Shown here: positions 41,050 through 51,367 of the stretch, in pieces
How positions within the stretch are numbered: position 1 is the stretch's first letter
Layout of the letters: each line of letters opens with the position of its first letter
From: CAXBNB01 sp049115735
Lineage (GTDB): Bacteria > Bacteroidota > Bacteroidia > Cytophagales > Cyclobacteriaceae
Reading direction: 5' to 3'
NCBI GenBank assembly: GCA_049115735.1
Contig: JAGDZP010000014.1
Location: forward strand, 62,001 to 126,000
Length of the DNA: 64,000 bases
The notes under the pieces: generated by a model
The model's input: the letters and a program-made list of their open reading frames with translations, nothing else
Told to the model about the DNA's origin: nothing
Database searches by the model: none
Made by a program: the position numbers and the translations under genes

Positions 41050-42465
41050 TTATTGGCTTGTAAAGGACAGGTCAACAACTTTTAGGATGCTCGGCTCATG
41101 GTCGCCTTGAGGAAAATCCTGAACGATTACCGAAAGTATCCCTTCGGATTTCCAGCGATAAAAATCTCCCAGCATCTCATTAACAAAAGGGCCTTTCACT
41201 GAATGGATAATCTTCCAATCTTTCCACTCTTTTTTGGCTGTCGCTACCGCAATAAACAAGTCCTTTTGATCCTCGGGAACTTCTTTGTTGTTAGATGCTT
41301 GCCCACTAAAGATCATCATAAGGTTATCGCTTTTGTCGGCAAAAACTTTGGGCCTGTTACCAACTTTAAAATCCATCTCAAAGTGATTCCAATCCCCATT
41401 CGCATCTCTCCAATAATGGTGATAGCGTTTCGCTTCATCTGGCCCCCATCTCAATTCACCAGGAGTACTTCCAACTTCCTTTATTGTTTTTTCTGTACAA
41501 TGGTACATCACCACATGCACCCGATCCTTCGAATCAACGGTTTGTCCATGGGTATTCATCAAACCCAAACTACGCGGAATAGACTGAGCTACAATCTCAG
41601 GAGAATTCACATGTGGAATTTCTTTCAGCACTTCACCAGCATTATTTTTCCAACTGTTACCCTGATCATCGCTGTAGACATAGGCCAAATCATGGTTTGC
41701 ACCTTGGCTATCTTCTCGCCAAACCCAGGTAGCATGGAGATTCCCCTTTGAATCATAATTGTATCCATTGGGGTAAGAACATCGGGATTCGCTTGGCCCC
41801 ATATCATCTCTAAAGAGTCCATCGCCTGAATCAATCTGTCTCGTGTTTTTCCAAATTCCTTTTTGGCCATCATAATCAGCCAGCATACGATCTCCGTTAC
41901 CTGAACCTCCTCTTCGATAACATAACTGAAGATTGCCCTCCGGTGTTTGCCAAAATCTCGGATAAGTCACTTTGATGGTTTTGCCTTTTTCCAGCTCTGA
42001 ATTTACTTGGCTGAATGCATCAACACTCCATTCCATTTGCTCTGGTTTATTGGCAAGCCCTTTATCAGACACCCTATAGTTCAGCTCGTGTACATGATGA
42101 TCGAAAGCAAGATGTATAGTGCCGTCATTTGGGCAAATACCCAATGACACCACGTTATGAGCATCATTGCTTGTAAAATCGTAATCCAAAAATCGAATGC
42201 TTTCCCATTGCCCTGAAGGCAACTTCCTCCTGGCAATGCAGACATGACGTTCCTCGTCATAGTAAGCTAAATATTGAAATCCCCTGTGAGTGACCAGGGC
42301 ATCTTGCTGAAAAGACTTACCGTTAATTGCCTGACCAAATCTACCTTTTATTGTCAGAGCCTTGTCGTCGACAATGGAGATGCTTTCTTCTTGAACCTTA
42401 ACCTGGGCTAAGTTTGATTCAACCACAACCACTATAAATGATAATGTTAAGAGAAATCCATGCAT
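41050..42465 (-). CDS. Secreted BNR_4-family protein, possible polysaccharide lyase
   Basis: This 471-residue protein has a signal peptide and a seven-bladed-propeller pattern of the BNR_4 family: YLAYYDEERHVCIARRKLPSGQW, IHLAFDHHVHELNYRVS, YPRFWQTPEGNLQLCYRRGG. Ulvan lyases of families PL24 and PL25 carry this fold with His and Tyr catalytic residues, and both kinds of residue are present in the segments just given. It lies next to a DUF1593 protein and near a sulfatase, which is consistent with attack on a sulfated algal glycan. The lyase call is inference; a carbohydrate-binding role is also possible. Confidence 0.75.
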   Translation of the reverse strand: MHGFLLTLSFIVVVVESNLAQVKVQEESISIVDDKALTIKGRFGQAINGKSFQQDALVTHRGFQYLAYYDEERHVCIARRKLPSGQWESIRFLDYDFTSNDAHNVVSLGICPNDGTIHLAFDHHVHELNYRVSDKGLANKPEQMEWSVDAFSQVNSELEKGKTIKVTYPRFWQTPEGNLQLCYRRGGSGNGDRMLADYDGQKGIWKNTRQIDSGDGLFRDDMGPSESRCSYPNGYNYDSKGNLHATWVWREDSQGANHDLAYVYSDDQGNSWKNNAGEVLKEIPHVNSPEIVAQSIPRSLGLMNTHGQTVDSKDRVHVVMYHCTEKTIKEVGSTPGELRWGPDEAKRYHHYWRDANGDWNHFEMDFKVGNRPKVFADKSDNLMMIFSGQASNNKEVPEDQKDLFIAVATAKKEWKDWKIIHSVKGPFVNEMLGDFYRWKSEGILSVIVQDFPQGDHEPSILKVVDLSFTSQ

Positions 42466-42653
42466 CAGTGATAAGATAATTAAGTGACAAGAAATTTAGT
42501 GAATCTTTAGCGCATCAATCGCCTTTTCGGAACCGATTAACCATATGAACAATATTTATATTCATCCTTGCAGAATTAGAATCAAATCACTTAACTACTT
42601 AAAATGAATATATTTACTGAATTAGACATTAATTCGATTGATAAAACCCACTG

Positions 42654-44828
42654 ATGAAAATCGAGGAAAGAAATTTTATGATTGATAGGTGTAGAGTATT
42701 GATCATGCTTACTATTTTCCTGGTTTCTGCCTACAACGCCAATAGCCAGGATATTGAAGTACCCGTAGATTACAGTAGTTATGATTCCTCCAGTGGAATA
42801 TCTGTCACGCATGACAATGGTCTGCTCACAGCTAAATGGCAGAATGGGCCAAAAACCAATTACATAAATTTTAGACTGAGTCCATTAAACAAGATCACCT
42901 ATAGGCACCCTCAACCACCCCTTGTCGAATCAGTGGGTGTCATTGAAGGCGGAACAACATCAGAGCTTTTTAAAAACCTTCAGCCAGAGTTTGCTCTATT
43001 CCTGGGTGAACGAGACCTGGAGAAAAGACACGGATGGCAAATATTTTTTGACTATCCATACCTAAGGTCATACAATATTCAGAAGTCAACTTTAGATACA
43101 AAACAAGTAGTTGTGTCGAGCAAAGGACACAGAACTACCGTTTCATTTAAAGGTCTAAGTGCTGGTGAATTTCAAGGCGCATTAAACTTCATATTTTATG
43201 ATGGTACTGCGTTGGTACGAATGGAAGCGGCCATGTCTACCTCAGTAGATGCCCGGGCATATCTATACCATGCAGGCTTCTCTACTCTAGAGAATGATGT
43301 GCAACACATAGTTTGGGAAAACACAAAAGACGAGTTGATCAGGCAAACCTCTGCCCGTGAATTTGCCACTCCAAAAAAGACGCGATTCAGAACGGTAATT
43401 GCAGAATCCAAACTCGGATCAATGGCTGCATTTCCTTCTCCTCATCGTTTTTTACCCCCTCTGGATGGTGTGGGAAATTATGGCTACAATTGGTCAGGTC
43501 AGAATTACCTGGATCTATTCAACGGCTATGGCTGGGGTGTACGACAACCAGTATTTGGAGATAGACGACAAGTGCCGTGGCTGAATGCACCGCCAGAGAC
43601 TGTCCAGAAAATGGACATGTTCTTGTATTTTGATAATCAGAAGGCCGAACCCATTCTGGATGCAATTAAAAAATTCACACACAATGATCGTTTCGTGGAT
43701 ATTCCCGGATATAAAAAGCTTACCAGTCATTTCCATGTGGAGCATACCCTGGACCTGATCAAAAAACAAAAAGCCTTAAACACGACTGCAATACCCGAGG
43801 AACTCGTTGACCCTGAATTTGTCCAATTTTTTAAGAGGATTGGGGTGGATATAGTCCACCTGGGCGAATTTCACAATAGCAAAACTCCGAAGATGAAAAG
43901 AGACAAGCGCCTGGCTCAGTTGAAGTTCATGGTCTCAGAATGTGAGAGATTATCCACGAATGATTTTTTACTGCTACCCGGTGAAGAAGCCAATGTGCAA
44001 CTAGGTGGGCATTGGATGGCCTTTTTTCCAAAACCTGTCTATTGGGTTTTGAACAATGAGGAACAAAAACCATTTGTTGAAAAGGTAGACGGCTATGGAG
44101 ATGTATACCATGTAGGTAGCACTGATGATGTTTTGAAAATATTCGAGAAAGAAAATGGCCTCATGTGGGTTGCACATGGTCGAATCAAAGGATCTTCCGG
44201 CTATCCTGATAAGTACAAGGAGCAGGATTTCTATAAATCGGATCGTTATTTTGGTGCTGGATGGAAAATCATGCCTTTGGATCTTTCAGAAGAAAAAGTA
44301 GGATCAAGAGTACTCAATCTTATGGACGACATGAACAATTGGGGACAAAGGAAATATGTATTAGGAGAAGTGGATGTTTTTGATATTTACAATGATTATG
44401 AGCTTTATGGAGCGATGAATATCAACTACATCAAGCTTGACGAATTACCTAAATTCAACGATGGTTGGGACTCTATTCTTGAAACACTGCGTAACGGAAA
44501 TATCATTGTAAGCACCGGTGAGATTGTTCTCAAAAGCTTTAGTATCAATAATACAGAAAGCGGAGAAAGCATTAAATTAAAGAAAGGGAAGAAAGCCGAG
44601 CTAAAAGCTGACATATCATGGACTTTTCCATTAAGAAATATAGAGATCATCACGAGCGATGGTAACGAAATTGACTCACAAACTATCGACATGTCCTACA
44701 CCCAAACATTTGATTCTACAATCATCACCAAAGAACTTGACATTAGTGATAAAAAATGGGTGCGCGTAGAAATCTGGGATGTTGCCGGCAATGTGACATT
44801 TACACAACCAATTTGGATTAAGAACTAA
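42654..44828 (+). CDS. Secreted PHP-like putative metallohydrolase
   Basis: A 724-residue exported protein. After a signal peptide (about 12-31), residues about 35-340 form a beta-rich domain, and residues about 355-620 look like a PHP-type metal-dependent phosphoesterase. The metal motif H359-F-H361-x-x-H364 is followed by HLGEFH, LLPGEEANV, GGHWMAF and WVAHGRIKG. The last 90 residues are a beta-sandwich. The ordering of histidines fits the family, but the exact reaction is unknown. A short gene follows after 26 bases. Confidence 0.7.
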   Translation: MKIEERNFMIDRCRVLIMLTIFLVSAYNANSQDIEVPVDYSSYDSSSGISVTHDNGLLTAKWQNGPKTNYINFRLSPLNKITYRHPQPPLVESVGVIEGGTTSELFKNLQPEFALFLGERDLEKRHGWQIFFDYPYLRSYNIQKSTLDTKQVVVSSKGHRTTVSFKGLSAGEFQGALNFIFYDGTALVRMEAAMSTSVDARAYLYHAGFSTLENDVQHIVWENTKDELIRQTSAREFATPKKTRFRTVIAESKLGSMAAFPSPHRFLPPLDGVGNYGYNWSGQNYLDLFNGYGWGVRQPVFGDRRQVPWLNAPPETVQKMDMFLYFDNQKAEPILDAIKKFTHNDRFVDIPGYKKLTSHFHVEHTLDLIKKQKALNTTAIPEELVDPEFVQFFKRIGVDIVHLGEFHNSKTPKMKRDKRLAQLKFMVSECERLSTNDFLLLPGEEANVQLGGHWMAFFPKPVYWVLNNEEQKPFVEKVDGYGDVYHVGSTDDVLKIFEKENGLMWVAHGRIKGSSGYPDKYKEQDFYKSDRYFGAGWKIMPLDLSEEKVGSRVLNLMDDMNNWGQRKYVLGEVDVFDIYNDYELYGAMNINYIKLDELPKFNDGWDSILETLRNGNIIVSTGEIVLKSFSINNTESGESIKLKKGKKAELKADISWTFPLRNIEIITSDGNEIDSQTIDMSYTQTFDSTIITKELDISDKKWVRVEIWDVAGNVTFTQPIWIKN

Positions 44829-44854
44829 CTGGTGCAATAATCATTCAATAAATC

Positions 44855-45247
44855 ATGGAATCAACACTCAAGAAATGGCATGAATTTTTCGCAACGAAAA
44901 ACCCAGCTATTTTGAATGAGCTATTGACGAAAGACGTGGTGTTTCACTCACCCGTAGTGTGGAAGCCTCAGGAAGGAAAAATGATCACAACAGCCTATTT
45001 ATTGGCAGCTATGAAAGTATTCGCTGCTGATGATACTGGCTTCCAGTATGTAGGTGAGGTGAGTAATGAACAAAGGGCTGTGCTGGAATTCACCTGCGTT
45101 ATTGACGATATCACCATCAATGGAGTGGACATCATTGATATCAATGAGGAAGGCAAAATCACAAGTTTCAAAGTAATGATTCGCCCTTTAAAGGCTGTGA
45201 ATAAAATTCACAAGAAGATGGCTGAAATGCTGGAACAAATGAAGTAA
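44855..45247 (+). CDS. NTF2/SnoaL-like small protein
   Basis: A 130-residue cytoplasmic protein with the cone-shaped NTF2-like pattern: KWHEFFATKNPAILNELLTKDVVFHSPVVW at the start, then YVGEVSNEQRAVLEFTCVIDDITINGVDIIDINEEGKI. Proteins of this fold are small isomerases, hydrolases or ligand binders; no catalytic set can be singled out. It follows the PHP-like gene by 26 bases on the same strand. Confidence 0.82.
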   Translation: MESTLKKWHEFFATKNPAILNELLTKDVVFHSPVVWKPQEGKMITTAYLLAAMKVFAADDTGFQYVGEVSNEQRAVLEFTCVIDDITINGVDIIDINEEGKITSFKVMIRPLKAVNKIHKKMAEMLEQMK

Positions 45248-45281
45248 AAATGAAGTCTGTAAAAACAATTTCGTTTTCTAT

Positions 45282-47696
45282 TTAGAATTTATACTTTAAG
45301 CCAATTCTAACTGTCTGGGTTTCATAATAATTTTCATAGACAGCATCAAATCCATCTCCTTTCAATTCATAACGAATTCCATATCTGTTGAAAATATCGG
45401 TAGCAGCAAGGATAATTTCTCCACGACCATTGAATGCCTTTTTCTTAATTCCAAAATCTAATGAGCTTCGGGAAGCCTGTCGACCCTGTGGTATATTTTT
45501 AGCAGCCAGATAAAGACTCGTCAATTGTATTTCATAGTCATTTGAAAGTTTGAAACTATTGGTTAGTTTGATATCCATGGTATTGTCTACCGACTCCTCC
45601 ACCATGAACTGATGCTCATTTGGGAACAGAAGTGTCCCAGTATATGCGAATATTTTATTTTGGTATATGTTCATATTACCGGAAAACTTCCAATGGTCAT
45701 TAATCTCCTGACTATAAATGACCTCTATTCCTTTGTTGGTTGCCCTACCTGTATTGGCATAGCTTTTCAATACTACATCAAAATCTGTATTAGTCTGATC
45801 TTGAGTATAGACACGCATGAAAGGATCATCAATATTCCTCAAATATCCTGAAAGTAAAAAAGAACCTTTATCCCACACTGTTTTGTAGCCTATTTCTACA
45901 GATTCTGTGAATTGGGGTCTTAAATATGGATTGCCTACTTTCACTAATTCATGATCGTCCGATTTAGAAAACATTCTCAGTTCAGGTTCGCCTGGCCGAT
46001 CTACACGATTGCTATAGTATAGTGATATTTTATTCAGTTCATTGAACTTGTAGCTAACACGTGTATTGGGGAAAAGCTTAAAGTAGTCGTACTTATCGTT
46101 CTGCTGATAGTAGGTATTCGTTGGATCCATATCGTAATGAACCAAAGTGTGCTCTGCCCTTAAACCACCTTCTATTTCATACTTAGGTTTTTCATGTACC
46201 CAATTGATATAGCCAGCATATATAGTCTCTCCCCAGTCACTATAGTTGCCAAGGCCGGAATACAATATGGAGTTATTCCCTCTTTGCTGAGTGTAGTCTA
46301 CAGGTAGGTCCCTCGCTTGTAGTTTCGAACCTATTTCCAGCCTTCCGCTTCTTAATGGTTTGATATAATCAATATTGAAGCTTGTAATATGTTCTGTTGC
46401 CAATATGTTCGTTACGTCACGCCCTTGACTTCTTATTCGCGTACTGTCGTTTATAAAATAGGTCTCATCTTCCCATCCTTTGGTGTATTGAATTCGGCTA
46501 TTGAGGAGATGTCCTGGTTGCTTGAACTTATGTTCATAGCCCAATGTGTAATTCATAAAGCCAGTCACCTCCTCCTCATTCCAATTGATGTAGCGGTTTC
46601 TTGTATTATTCAGTAGGTTGATATAGGCCACTTGAGCCGTATCGACATGTGTTTCCCAATCATAAATTCCAGAGAAAGTCAGAATGTTGTTTGCATCAAT
46701 ATGATAGTCTAATCCTCCTTTGACTATATAATGCGTTTGTCTTCTGTTTTCTGGTACCTGGGAGATGGTCGACCGACCATCATCATAGTATCTTGTAGTG
46801 AATTCGTTGTTAGGCAGCTTTTTTAGAAAGAGAACTTCCGATTGAAGGAATACATTGATTTTTTCCTTTTTATAATTTAAATCAAGGCTTGGGATATATT
46901 TTGGCGTGGCGGTGAAACTACCTAAATCTGTAGGTGTATCTTTTTTTCTCCTGGAAAGCGCTCCAAAACCAACGGCCATTCCCCCACTTACATTCCATCC
47001 TTCTTGTCTTTCTTTTTTGTAAATAATATTGACCACACCAGCCATTCCATTGGCATCATATTTTGAAGAAGGGTTATTGATGATATCAATCCGTTCGATA
47101 TTTGCGGAAGGGATATTATCCAGACCTTTTTGATTCCCATATCCAGTAAGGCTAGATTGTTTACCATCAATCAATACAACTACCTTGTCACTTCCTCGTA
47201 AAATCACTTTTCCTTCCTGATCGAAAGTTACACCGGGCATTGCTTTCATAGCATCCATTACTGAACCACCCGACTGAGCAATGTTATCACTCATCTCGAG
47301 GCTCCTTTTGAACATATCCTCCGTCGATTCGAGTCTGTCATCTTTGACTGTCACCCCTTCCAGTTCAGTAGCCGACGGAACCAACTCGATTTTACCATAG
47401 TTGTAAATATTGTTAAGTTTCCCAATCAATATTTCGGATTGAGAATCTGTGTAACCAATGAAAGAAATTCGCAGGATGTATGATCCCGCAATAAGACCGT
47501 CCAGCGTAAATCTTCCATCTTCTCTCGTGATAGTACCATTCACAAGGTTCCCATCTTTGGTTAGAAGTGAAACAGATGCAAAAGGAATATTTTCCTTCGA
47601 GACCGAATCGACAACCTGGCCAGAGACGAGCACCGAAGATTGACCAATTGCGTACTCAGAAGAAAAAAGAAGAAAAAGTATTAAAATGTACCTCAT
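45282..47696 (-). CDS. TonB-dependent receptor, outer-membrane beta-barrel family
   Basis: An 804-residue outer-membrane protein. After the signal peptide (ending AIGQS) come a CarboxypepD_reg domain (SGQVVDSVSKENIPFASVSLL), a plug domain (MDAMKAMPGVTFDQEGKVILRGSDKVVVLIDGKQSSL) and a large beta-barrel ending RIGLKYKF. This matches the outer membrane beta-barrel receptor type that lacks a SusD partner. Such receptors often carry metal complexes or oligopeptides. No regulator is adjacent; ligand unknown. Confidence 0.9.
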   Translation of the reverse strand: MRYILILFLLFSSEYAIGQSSVLVSGQVVDSVSKENIPFASVSLLTKDGNLVNGTITREDGRFTLDGLIAGSYILRISFIGYTDSQSEILIGKLNNIYNYGKIELVPSATELEGVTVKDDRLESTEDMFKRSLEMSDNIAQSGGSVMDAMKAMPGVTFDQEGKVILRGSDKVVVLIDGKQSSLTGYGNQKGLDNIPSANIERIDIINNPSSKYDANGMAGVVNIIYKKERQEGWNVSGGMAVGFGALSRRKKDTPTDLGSFTATPKYIPSLDLNYKKEKINVFLQSEVLFLKKLPNNEFTTRYYDDGRSTISQVPENRRQTHYIVKGGLDYHIDANNILTFSGIYDWETHVDTAQVAYINLLNNTRNRYINWNEEEVTGFMNYTLGYEHKFKQPGHLLNSRIQYTKGWEDETYFINDSTRIRSQGRDVTNILATEHITSFNIDYIKPLRSGRLEIGSKLQARDLPVDYTQQRGNNSILYSGLGNYSDWGETIYAGYINWVHEKPKYEIEGGLRAEHTLVHYDMDPTNTYYQQNDKYDYFKLFPNTRVSYKFNELNKISLYYSNRVDRPGEPELRMFSKSDDHELVKVGNPYLRPQFTESVEIGYKTVWDKGSFLLSGYLRNIDDPFMRVYTQDQTNTDFDVVLKSYANTGRATNKGIEVIYSQEINDHWKFSGNMNIYQNKIFAYTGTLLFPNEHQFMVEESVDNTMDIKLTNSFKLSNDYEIQLTSLYLAAKNIPQGRQASRSSLDFGIKKKAFNGRGEIILAATDIFNRYGIRYELKGDGFDAVYENYYETQTVRIGLKYKF

Positions 47697-47832
47697 TTGA
47701 AAAATCTGCCGACTAAGCTAAAACGGCGAATATATTCGAATTAAATAGCATAACTTTTAAAATGAATTAGAATTCAATATTTTCCAGAATGGCAAATTCC
47801 TATGTAATATTGGTTTCAACTTATTCAAGAGG

Positions 47833-48216
47833 ATGAAATCAAATATCATTATGACTACCAGCTCGCTTTCTCTCGGTGCGGTAGCTTTATGTCTTACCTT
47901 TCTTCCTCAGGAAATTGCCTCTAGCCTGGAGTTTGCCTCTACTCATGTCATTTTCCTACAAATAATAGGTGGGCTATATTTCGGATTTGCCATGCTCAAT
48001 TGGATGACAAAGGAGAATTTGATGGGAGGCATCTATGGAAGACCTGTTATTGTTGCAAATATGTCGCACTTTCTGATCGTTGGGTTGGCATTGGTGAAGC
48101 TGGCATTTAGAAATAGCGACCAAACCTCTTTGTGGGTTGTGTCGATAGCCTACATATCCTTCGCTGCTGCTTTTATGTATTTGTTCTTAAACAACCCAAA
48201 GTTTAAAGAATCATAA
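47833..48216 (+). CDS. Small polytopic membrane protein
   Basis: A 127-residue protein with four predicted membrane helices and few charges, containing LQIIGGLYFGFAMLNWMTKENLMGGIYGRPV in the middle. I do not recognise a functional family. It precedes the sodium/amino-acid symporter gene by ten bases, so the two are probably co-transcribed. Confidence 0.75.
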   Translation: MKSNIIMTTSSLSLGAVALCLTFLPQEIASSLEFASTHVIFLQIIGGLYFGFAMLNWMTKENLMGGIYGRPVIVANMSHFLIVGLALVKLAFRNSDQTSLWVVSIAYISFAAAFMYLFLNNPKFKES

Positions 48217-48226
48217 ACACAATCAC

Positions 48227-49618
48227 TTGGAAGAATTAATCGTAAATGCTGCCAATTTTATCTGGGGTACTCCCCTCCTCATCCTGCTATTGGGTGGCGG
48301 TATTTTCTTTACCGTCTATTCATGTTTGCTTCCTTTCCGATATTTCCGGCATTCTTTGAAAGTCTTAAAAGGCGATTATGATGAATCGGAAGAAAAAGGG
48401 GAAATAAGTCATTTTGAAGCTTTATCCAGCCACCTTGCTGCTACCGTTGGAATGGGCAATATCAGTGGTGTGGCCGTAGCAATTGCTACTGGTGGTCCCG
48501 GCGCAATCTTTTGGATGTGGGTAAGTGCGATCTTCGGTATCACCACTAAGTTTTTCACCTGCTCTTTGGCGGTGATGTACCGTGGCAAGGATGATGAAGG
48601 CCAGCTACAAGGTGGACCGATGTACGTGATAAAAGAAGGGATGGGCAAAGCATGGAGACCGTTGGCTTTTTTCTTTTGTATTGCAGGTCTCTTTGGAGCC
48701 ACACCGGTATTTCAGACCAACCAACTCGTCCAGGTGGTGCAGGACATTCTCCTTACCCCCAACGAATGGCATTTGCCAGCTAGTGCAAGGGTGACCTTAC
48801 CAAGCGGAAAAGTCTTAAGTGAGCTCTTTTTTACCAGATTACTTATCGGTCTAGTGATTGCCTTTTTTACCGGATTGGTAATTTTCGGGGGCATCAAAAG
48901 AATCGGCAATGTGGCCGGCAAGCTGGTTCCGGCTATGGTATTACTTTATGTAGGCTGTGTCATATTTATTCTACTTTCAAATTTCACAGAAATACTTCCG
49001 AACCTATGGCTAATTGTTGAAGATGCATTCACTGCCAATGCCGCATTGGGTGGTGCTGTTGGTGCCATTATTATAACTGGCGCAAGGAGAGCTGCCTTCT
49101 CGAATGAGGCAGGTATAGGAACCGCTCCTATGATGCACGGAGCTGCCAAAACCTCCGAACCAATACGTGAAGGCCTGGTAGCCATGCTGGGACCATTTAT
49201 TGATACCCTTGTAATCTGTACGATGACGGGTTTGGCGATTTTAATTACTGGTGTATGGAAGCTGGATGGAATAAGTGGCATTTCCCTTACGCTTAGGGCG
49301 TTTTCAGAAACGATCCCGCTTATCGGTCCATACCTGTTATTCATATGCGTATTGATCTTCTCTTTCACCACGATCATCGGTGCATCCTATTATGGCAAGA
49401 AGTGTTTGTCATTTATGCTAGGCACCCAATACGGTGCATATTTCAACTATTGGTATGTCGCCATTGTACTGATCGGTTCTGTAGCAAGTTTGACCACAGT
49501 AGTCAGCCTTATAGATTTTATGTATGCGCTGATGGCTTTTCCCACCATGATTTCAGCCATCTATTTAGCTCCCAAGGTGATGCAAGAGGCTAAAAAATAC
49601 TTTTCTAAGCTGGAATAG
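48227..49618 (+). CDS. Alanine/glycine:cation symporter (AGCS) family protein
   Basis: A 463-residue inner-membrane transporter with about eleven helices. Family signatures are GMGNISGVAVAIATGGPGAIFWMWVSAIFGITTKF and RAAFSNEAGIGTAPMMHGAAKT. It imports alanine or a related amino acid with sodium. The start codon is TTG at 48227: there is no in-frame ATG before the conserved N-terminus. It lies ten bases after a small membrane-protein gene. Confidence 0.93.
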   Translation: MEELIVNAANFIWGTPLLILLLGGGIFFTVYSCLLPFRYFRHSLKVLKGDYDESEEKGEISHFEALSSHLAATVGMGNISGVAVAIATGGPGAIFWMWVSAIFGITTKFFTCSLAVMYRGKDDEGQLQGGPMYVIKEGMGKAWRPLAFFFCIAGLFGATPVFQTNQLVQVVQDILLTPNEWHLPASARVTLPSGKVLSELFFTRLLIGLVIAFFTGLVIFGGIKRIGNVAGKLVPAMVLLYVGCVIFILLSNFTEILPNLWLIVEDAFTANAALGGAVGAIIITGARRAAFSNEAGIGTAPMMHGAAKTSEPIREGLVAMLGPFIDTLVICTMTGLAILITGVWKLDGISGISLTLRAFSETIPLIGPYLLFICVLIFSFTTIIGASYYGKKCLSFMLGTQYGAYFNYWYVAIVLIGSVASLTTVVSLIDFMYALMAFPTMISAIYLAPKVMQEAKKYFSKLE

Positions 49619-49762
49619 CAGCTGCCTTCATTTTCCAAGTGCGTACTAGCACGGATGCCCTTTTACGCATAATTCAGGATAGAAAATTGAATTAACAAGT
49701 TCTAATTTTCGGGCATGGATATTTTATCTTATCTTCATATTTCTAAAACAAAGAAAAGTAGG

Positions 49763-50380
49763 ATGAAGGTTTTTTTGGTGGATGACCACACCATTATGCT
49801 TGACGGTCTGGTGGCGCTGTTGAAAACGGACGAAGAAATGGAAATCGTTGGCACGGCGGGTACCGTTGCGGATGCTATGGACTTCCTCAAAATGAACAAC
49901 ATAGATGTTCTCGTCACAGACTACAACCTTCCTGATGATGACGGCCTTACCCTTGTCAGAAAAGTAAAACGTCTCTGGCCGGACATCAAAATCCTGGTGC
50001 TCAGCATGCACAACGAGTCTCACCTGGTCAAAGAGATTTTAAAAGAGGGAATAGACGGATACGTTCTTAAAAAAGACTCCAAGGATGAACTGATTGATGC
50101 GCTATATTCGGTAAAAAAAGGAAACCTGTTTGTAAGCAATGAGATCAACAGTATGCTCGTGAGAAACCTCCATCAGCCGGACGAACAAAAACTATTGACT
50201 GAGCGCGAAAGAGAAATCCTAAAGCTCATCGCTAAGGAATACACCAACAAAATGATTGCAGAAGAACTGTTTATAAGCGAGAGGACAGTAGAAACTCACC
50301 GAAAGAATATTTTCCGTAAAACAAAAACCAGCTCACTGGTTGGTCTCATCAAATTCGCCTATGCGAATAATTTGATATAA
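49763..50380 (+). CDS. LuxR/NarL-family response regulator
   Basis: A 205-residue regulator. The receiver domain shows VDDH, VLVTDYNLPDDDG (phosphorylated Asp about residue 53), LSMHNE and KKDSKDE. The C-terminal HTH reads LTEREREILKLIAKEYTNKMIAEELFISERTVETHRKNIFRKT, typical of the LuxR type. ATG at 49763 is preferred over the earlier ATG at 49715, because it starts directly with the receiver strand. No kinase gene is adjacent, so its partner is elsewhere. Confidence 0.92.
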   Translation: MKVFLVDDHTIMLDGLVALLKTDEEMEIVGTAGTVADAMDFLKMNNIDVLVTDYNLPDDDGLTLVRKVKRLWPDIKILVLSMHNESHLVKEILKEGIDGYVLKKDSKDELIDALYSVKKGNLFVSNEINSMLVRNLHQPDEQKLLTEREREILKLIAKEYTNKMIAEELFISERTVETHRKNIFRKTKTSSLVGLIKFAYANNLI

Positions 50381-50452
50381 TTTCTTCTGCAGTGTAAGAA
50401 TTTCAAAGTCTGCGATACTAACTTACCGTAGATCATCAAAACTTGACTTAAA

Positions 50453-51367
50453 TTGGACATCTTAAACATTAATGGGATTACCAAGTCCTATGGCGACCAT
50501 CTGGCCATAAAAGACATTACGGTAGATATTCCTAAAAACAGCATTTTTGGATTGCTGGGACCAAACGGAGCTGGTAAAACCACTCTGATCAGAATCATTA
50601 ATAACATCATTCTCCCGGATGCGGGTAGTATATCCTTTAACGGCCAGCCCCTGGAGCCAGACCACATTCGAGCGATGGGTTATCTACCCGAGGAAAGAGG
50701 GCTGTACAAAAAAATGAAGGTATCCGAGCAACTTGTTTATATCGCAAGGCTGAAAGGAATGACTAAATCTGATGCTGTCAGATCGATAAAATCCTGGTTC
50801 GAAAAACTGGACATAACCTCATGGTATAGCAAAAATGTCGAAGACCTATCTAAGGGTATGCAACAGAAGGTGCAATTTATTGCCACTGTCCTACATGAAC
50901 CAGAACTGATTATTTTGGATGAACCGTTCTCGGGTTTCGATCCTGTGAACGCCAATCTTATCAAAGATGAAATTCTACAAATGAGAGAAAATGGGGCAAC
51001 AATTATTTTCTCTACCCACAGGATGGAATCCGTAGAGGAGCTGTGCGACCATATTTGTTTGATCAATGATTCTACTACAGTTCTAAATGGACCTAAAAAG
51101 GATATTAGAAATCAATTCAGGACAAATACTTATGTGATTGAACATAAGGGACACCTGTCTTTTTCATTGAACGGCTACACTTGCATCTCATCCGAATCGC
51201 TTGAAGATGACGTTACGAAATCGGAAATTCAAATTCCACAGGATGAAAAGCTAAATGACCTTCTAAAATCGCTAGCAGATAAAGTGGAAATCATATCTGC
51301 CAACGAAAAAATTCCTTCTATCAATGATATATTTATTTCTCAAGTAACACAATCGAACAATGGATAA
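50453..51367 (+). CDS. ABC transporter ATP-binding protein (NatA-like)
   Basis: A 304-residue ATPase with Walker A GPNGAGKTT, signature LSKGMQQKVQFIATVL, Walker B LIILDEPFSGFD and switch His FSTHRME. The C-terminal extension of about 80 residues is typical for partners of ABC-2 permeases of the NatB type. The start is TTG at 50453. The gene overlaps the next one by eight bases, so both are translated together; the pair may export sodium or another small ion or drug. Confidence 0.9.
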   Translation: MDILNINGITKSYGDHLAIKDITVDIPKNSIFGLLGPNGAGKTTLIRIINNIILPDAGSISFNGQPLEPDHIRAMGYLPEERGLYKKMKVSEQLVYIARLKGMTKSDAVRSIKSWFEKLDITSWYSKNVEDLSKGMQQKVQFIATVLHEPELIILDEPFSGFDPVNANLIKDEILQMRENGATIIFSTHRMESVEELCDHICLINDSTTVLNGPKKDIRNQFRTNTYVIEHKGHLSFSLNGYTCISSESLEDDVTKSEIQIPQDEKLNDLLKSLADKVEIISANEKIPSINDIFISQVTQSNNG

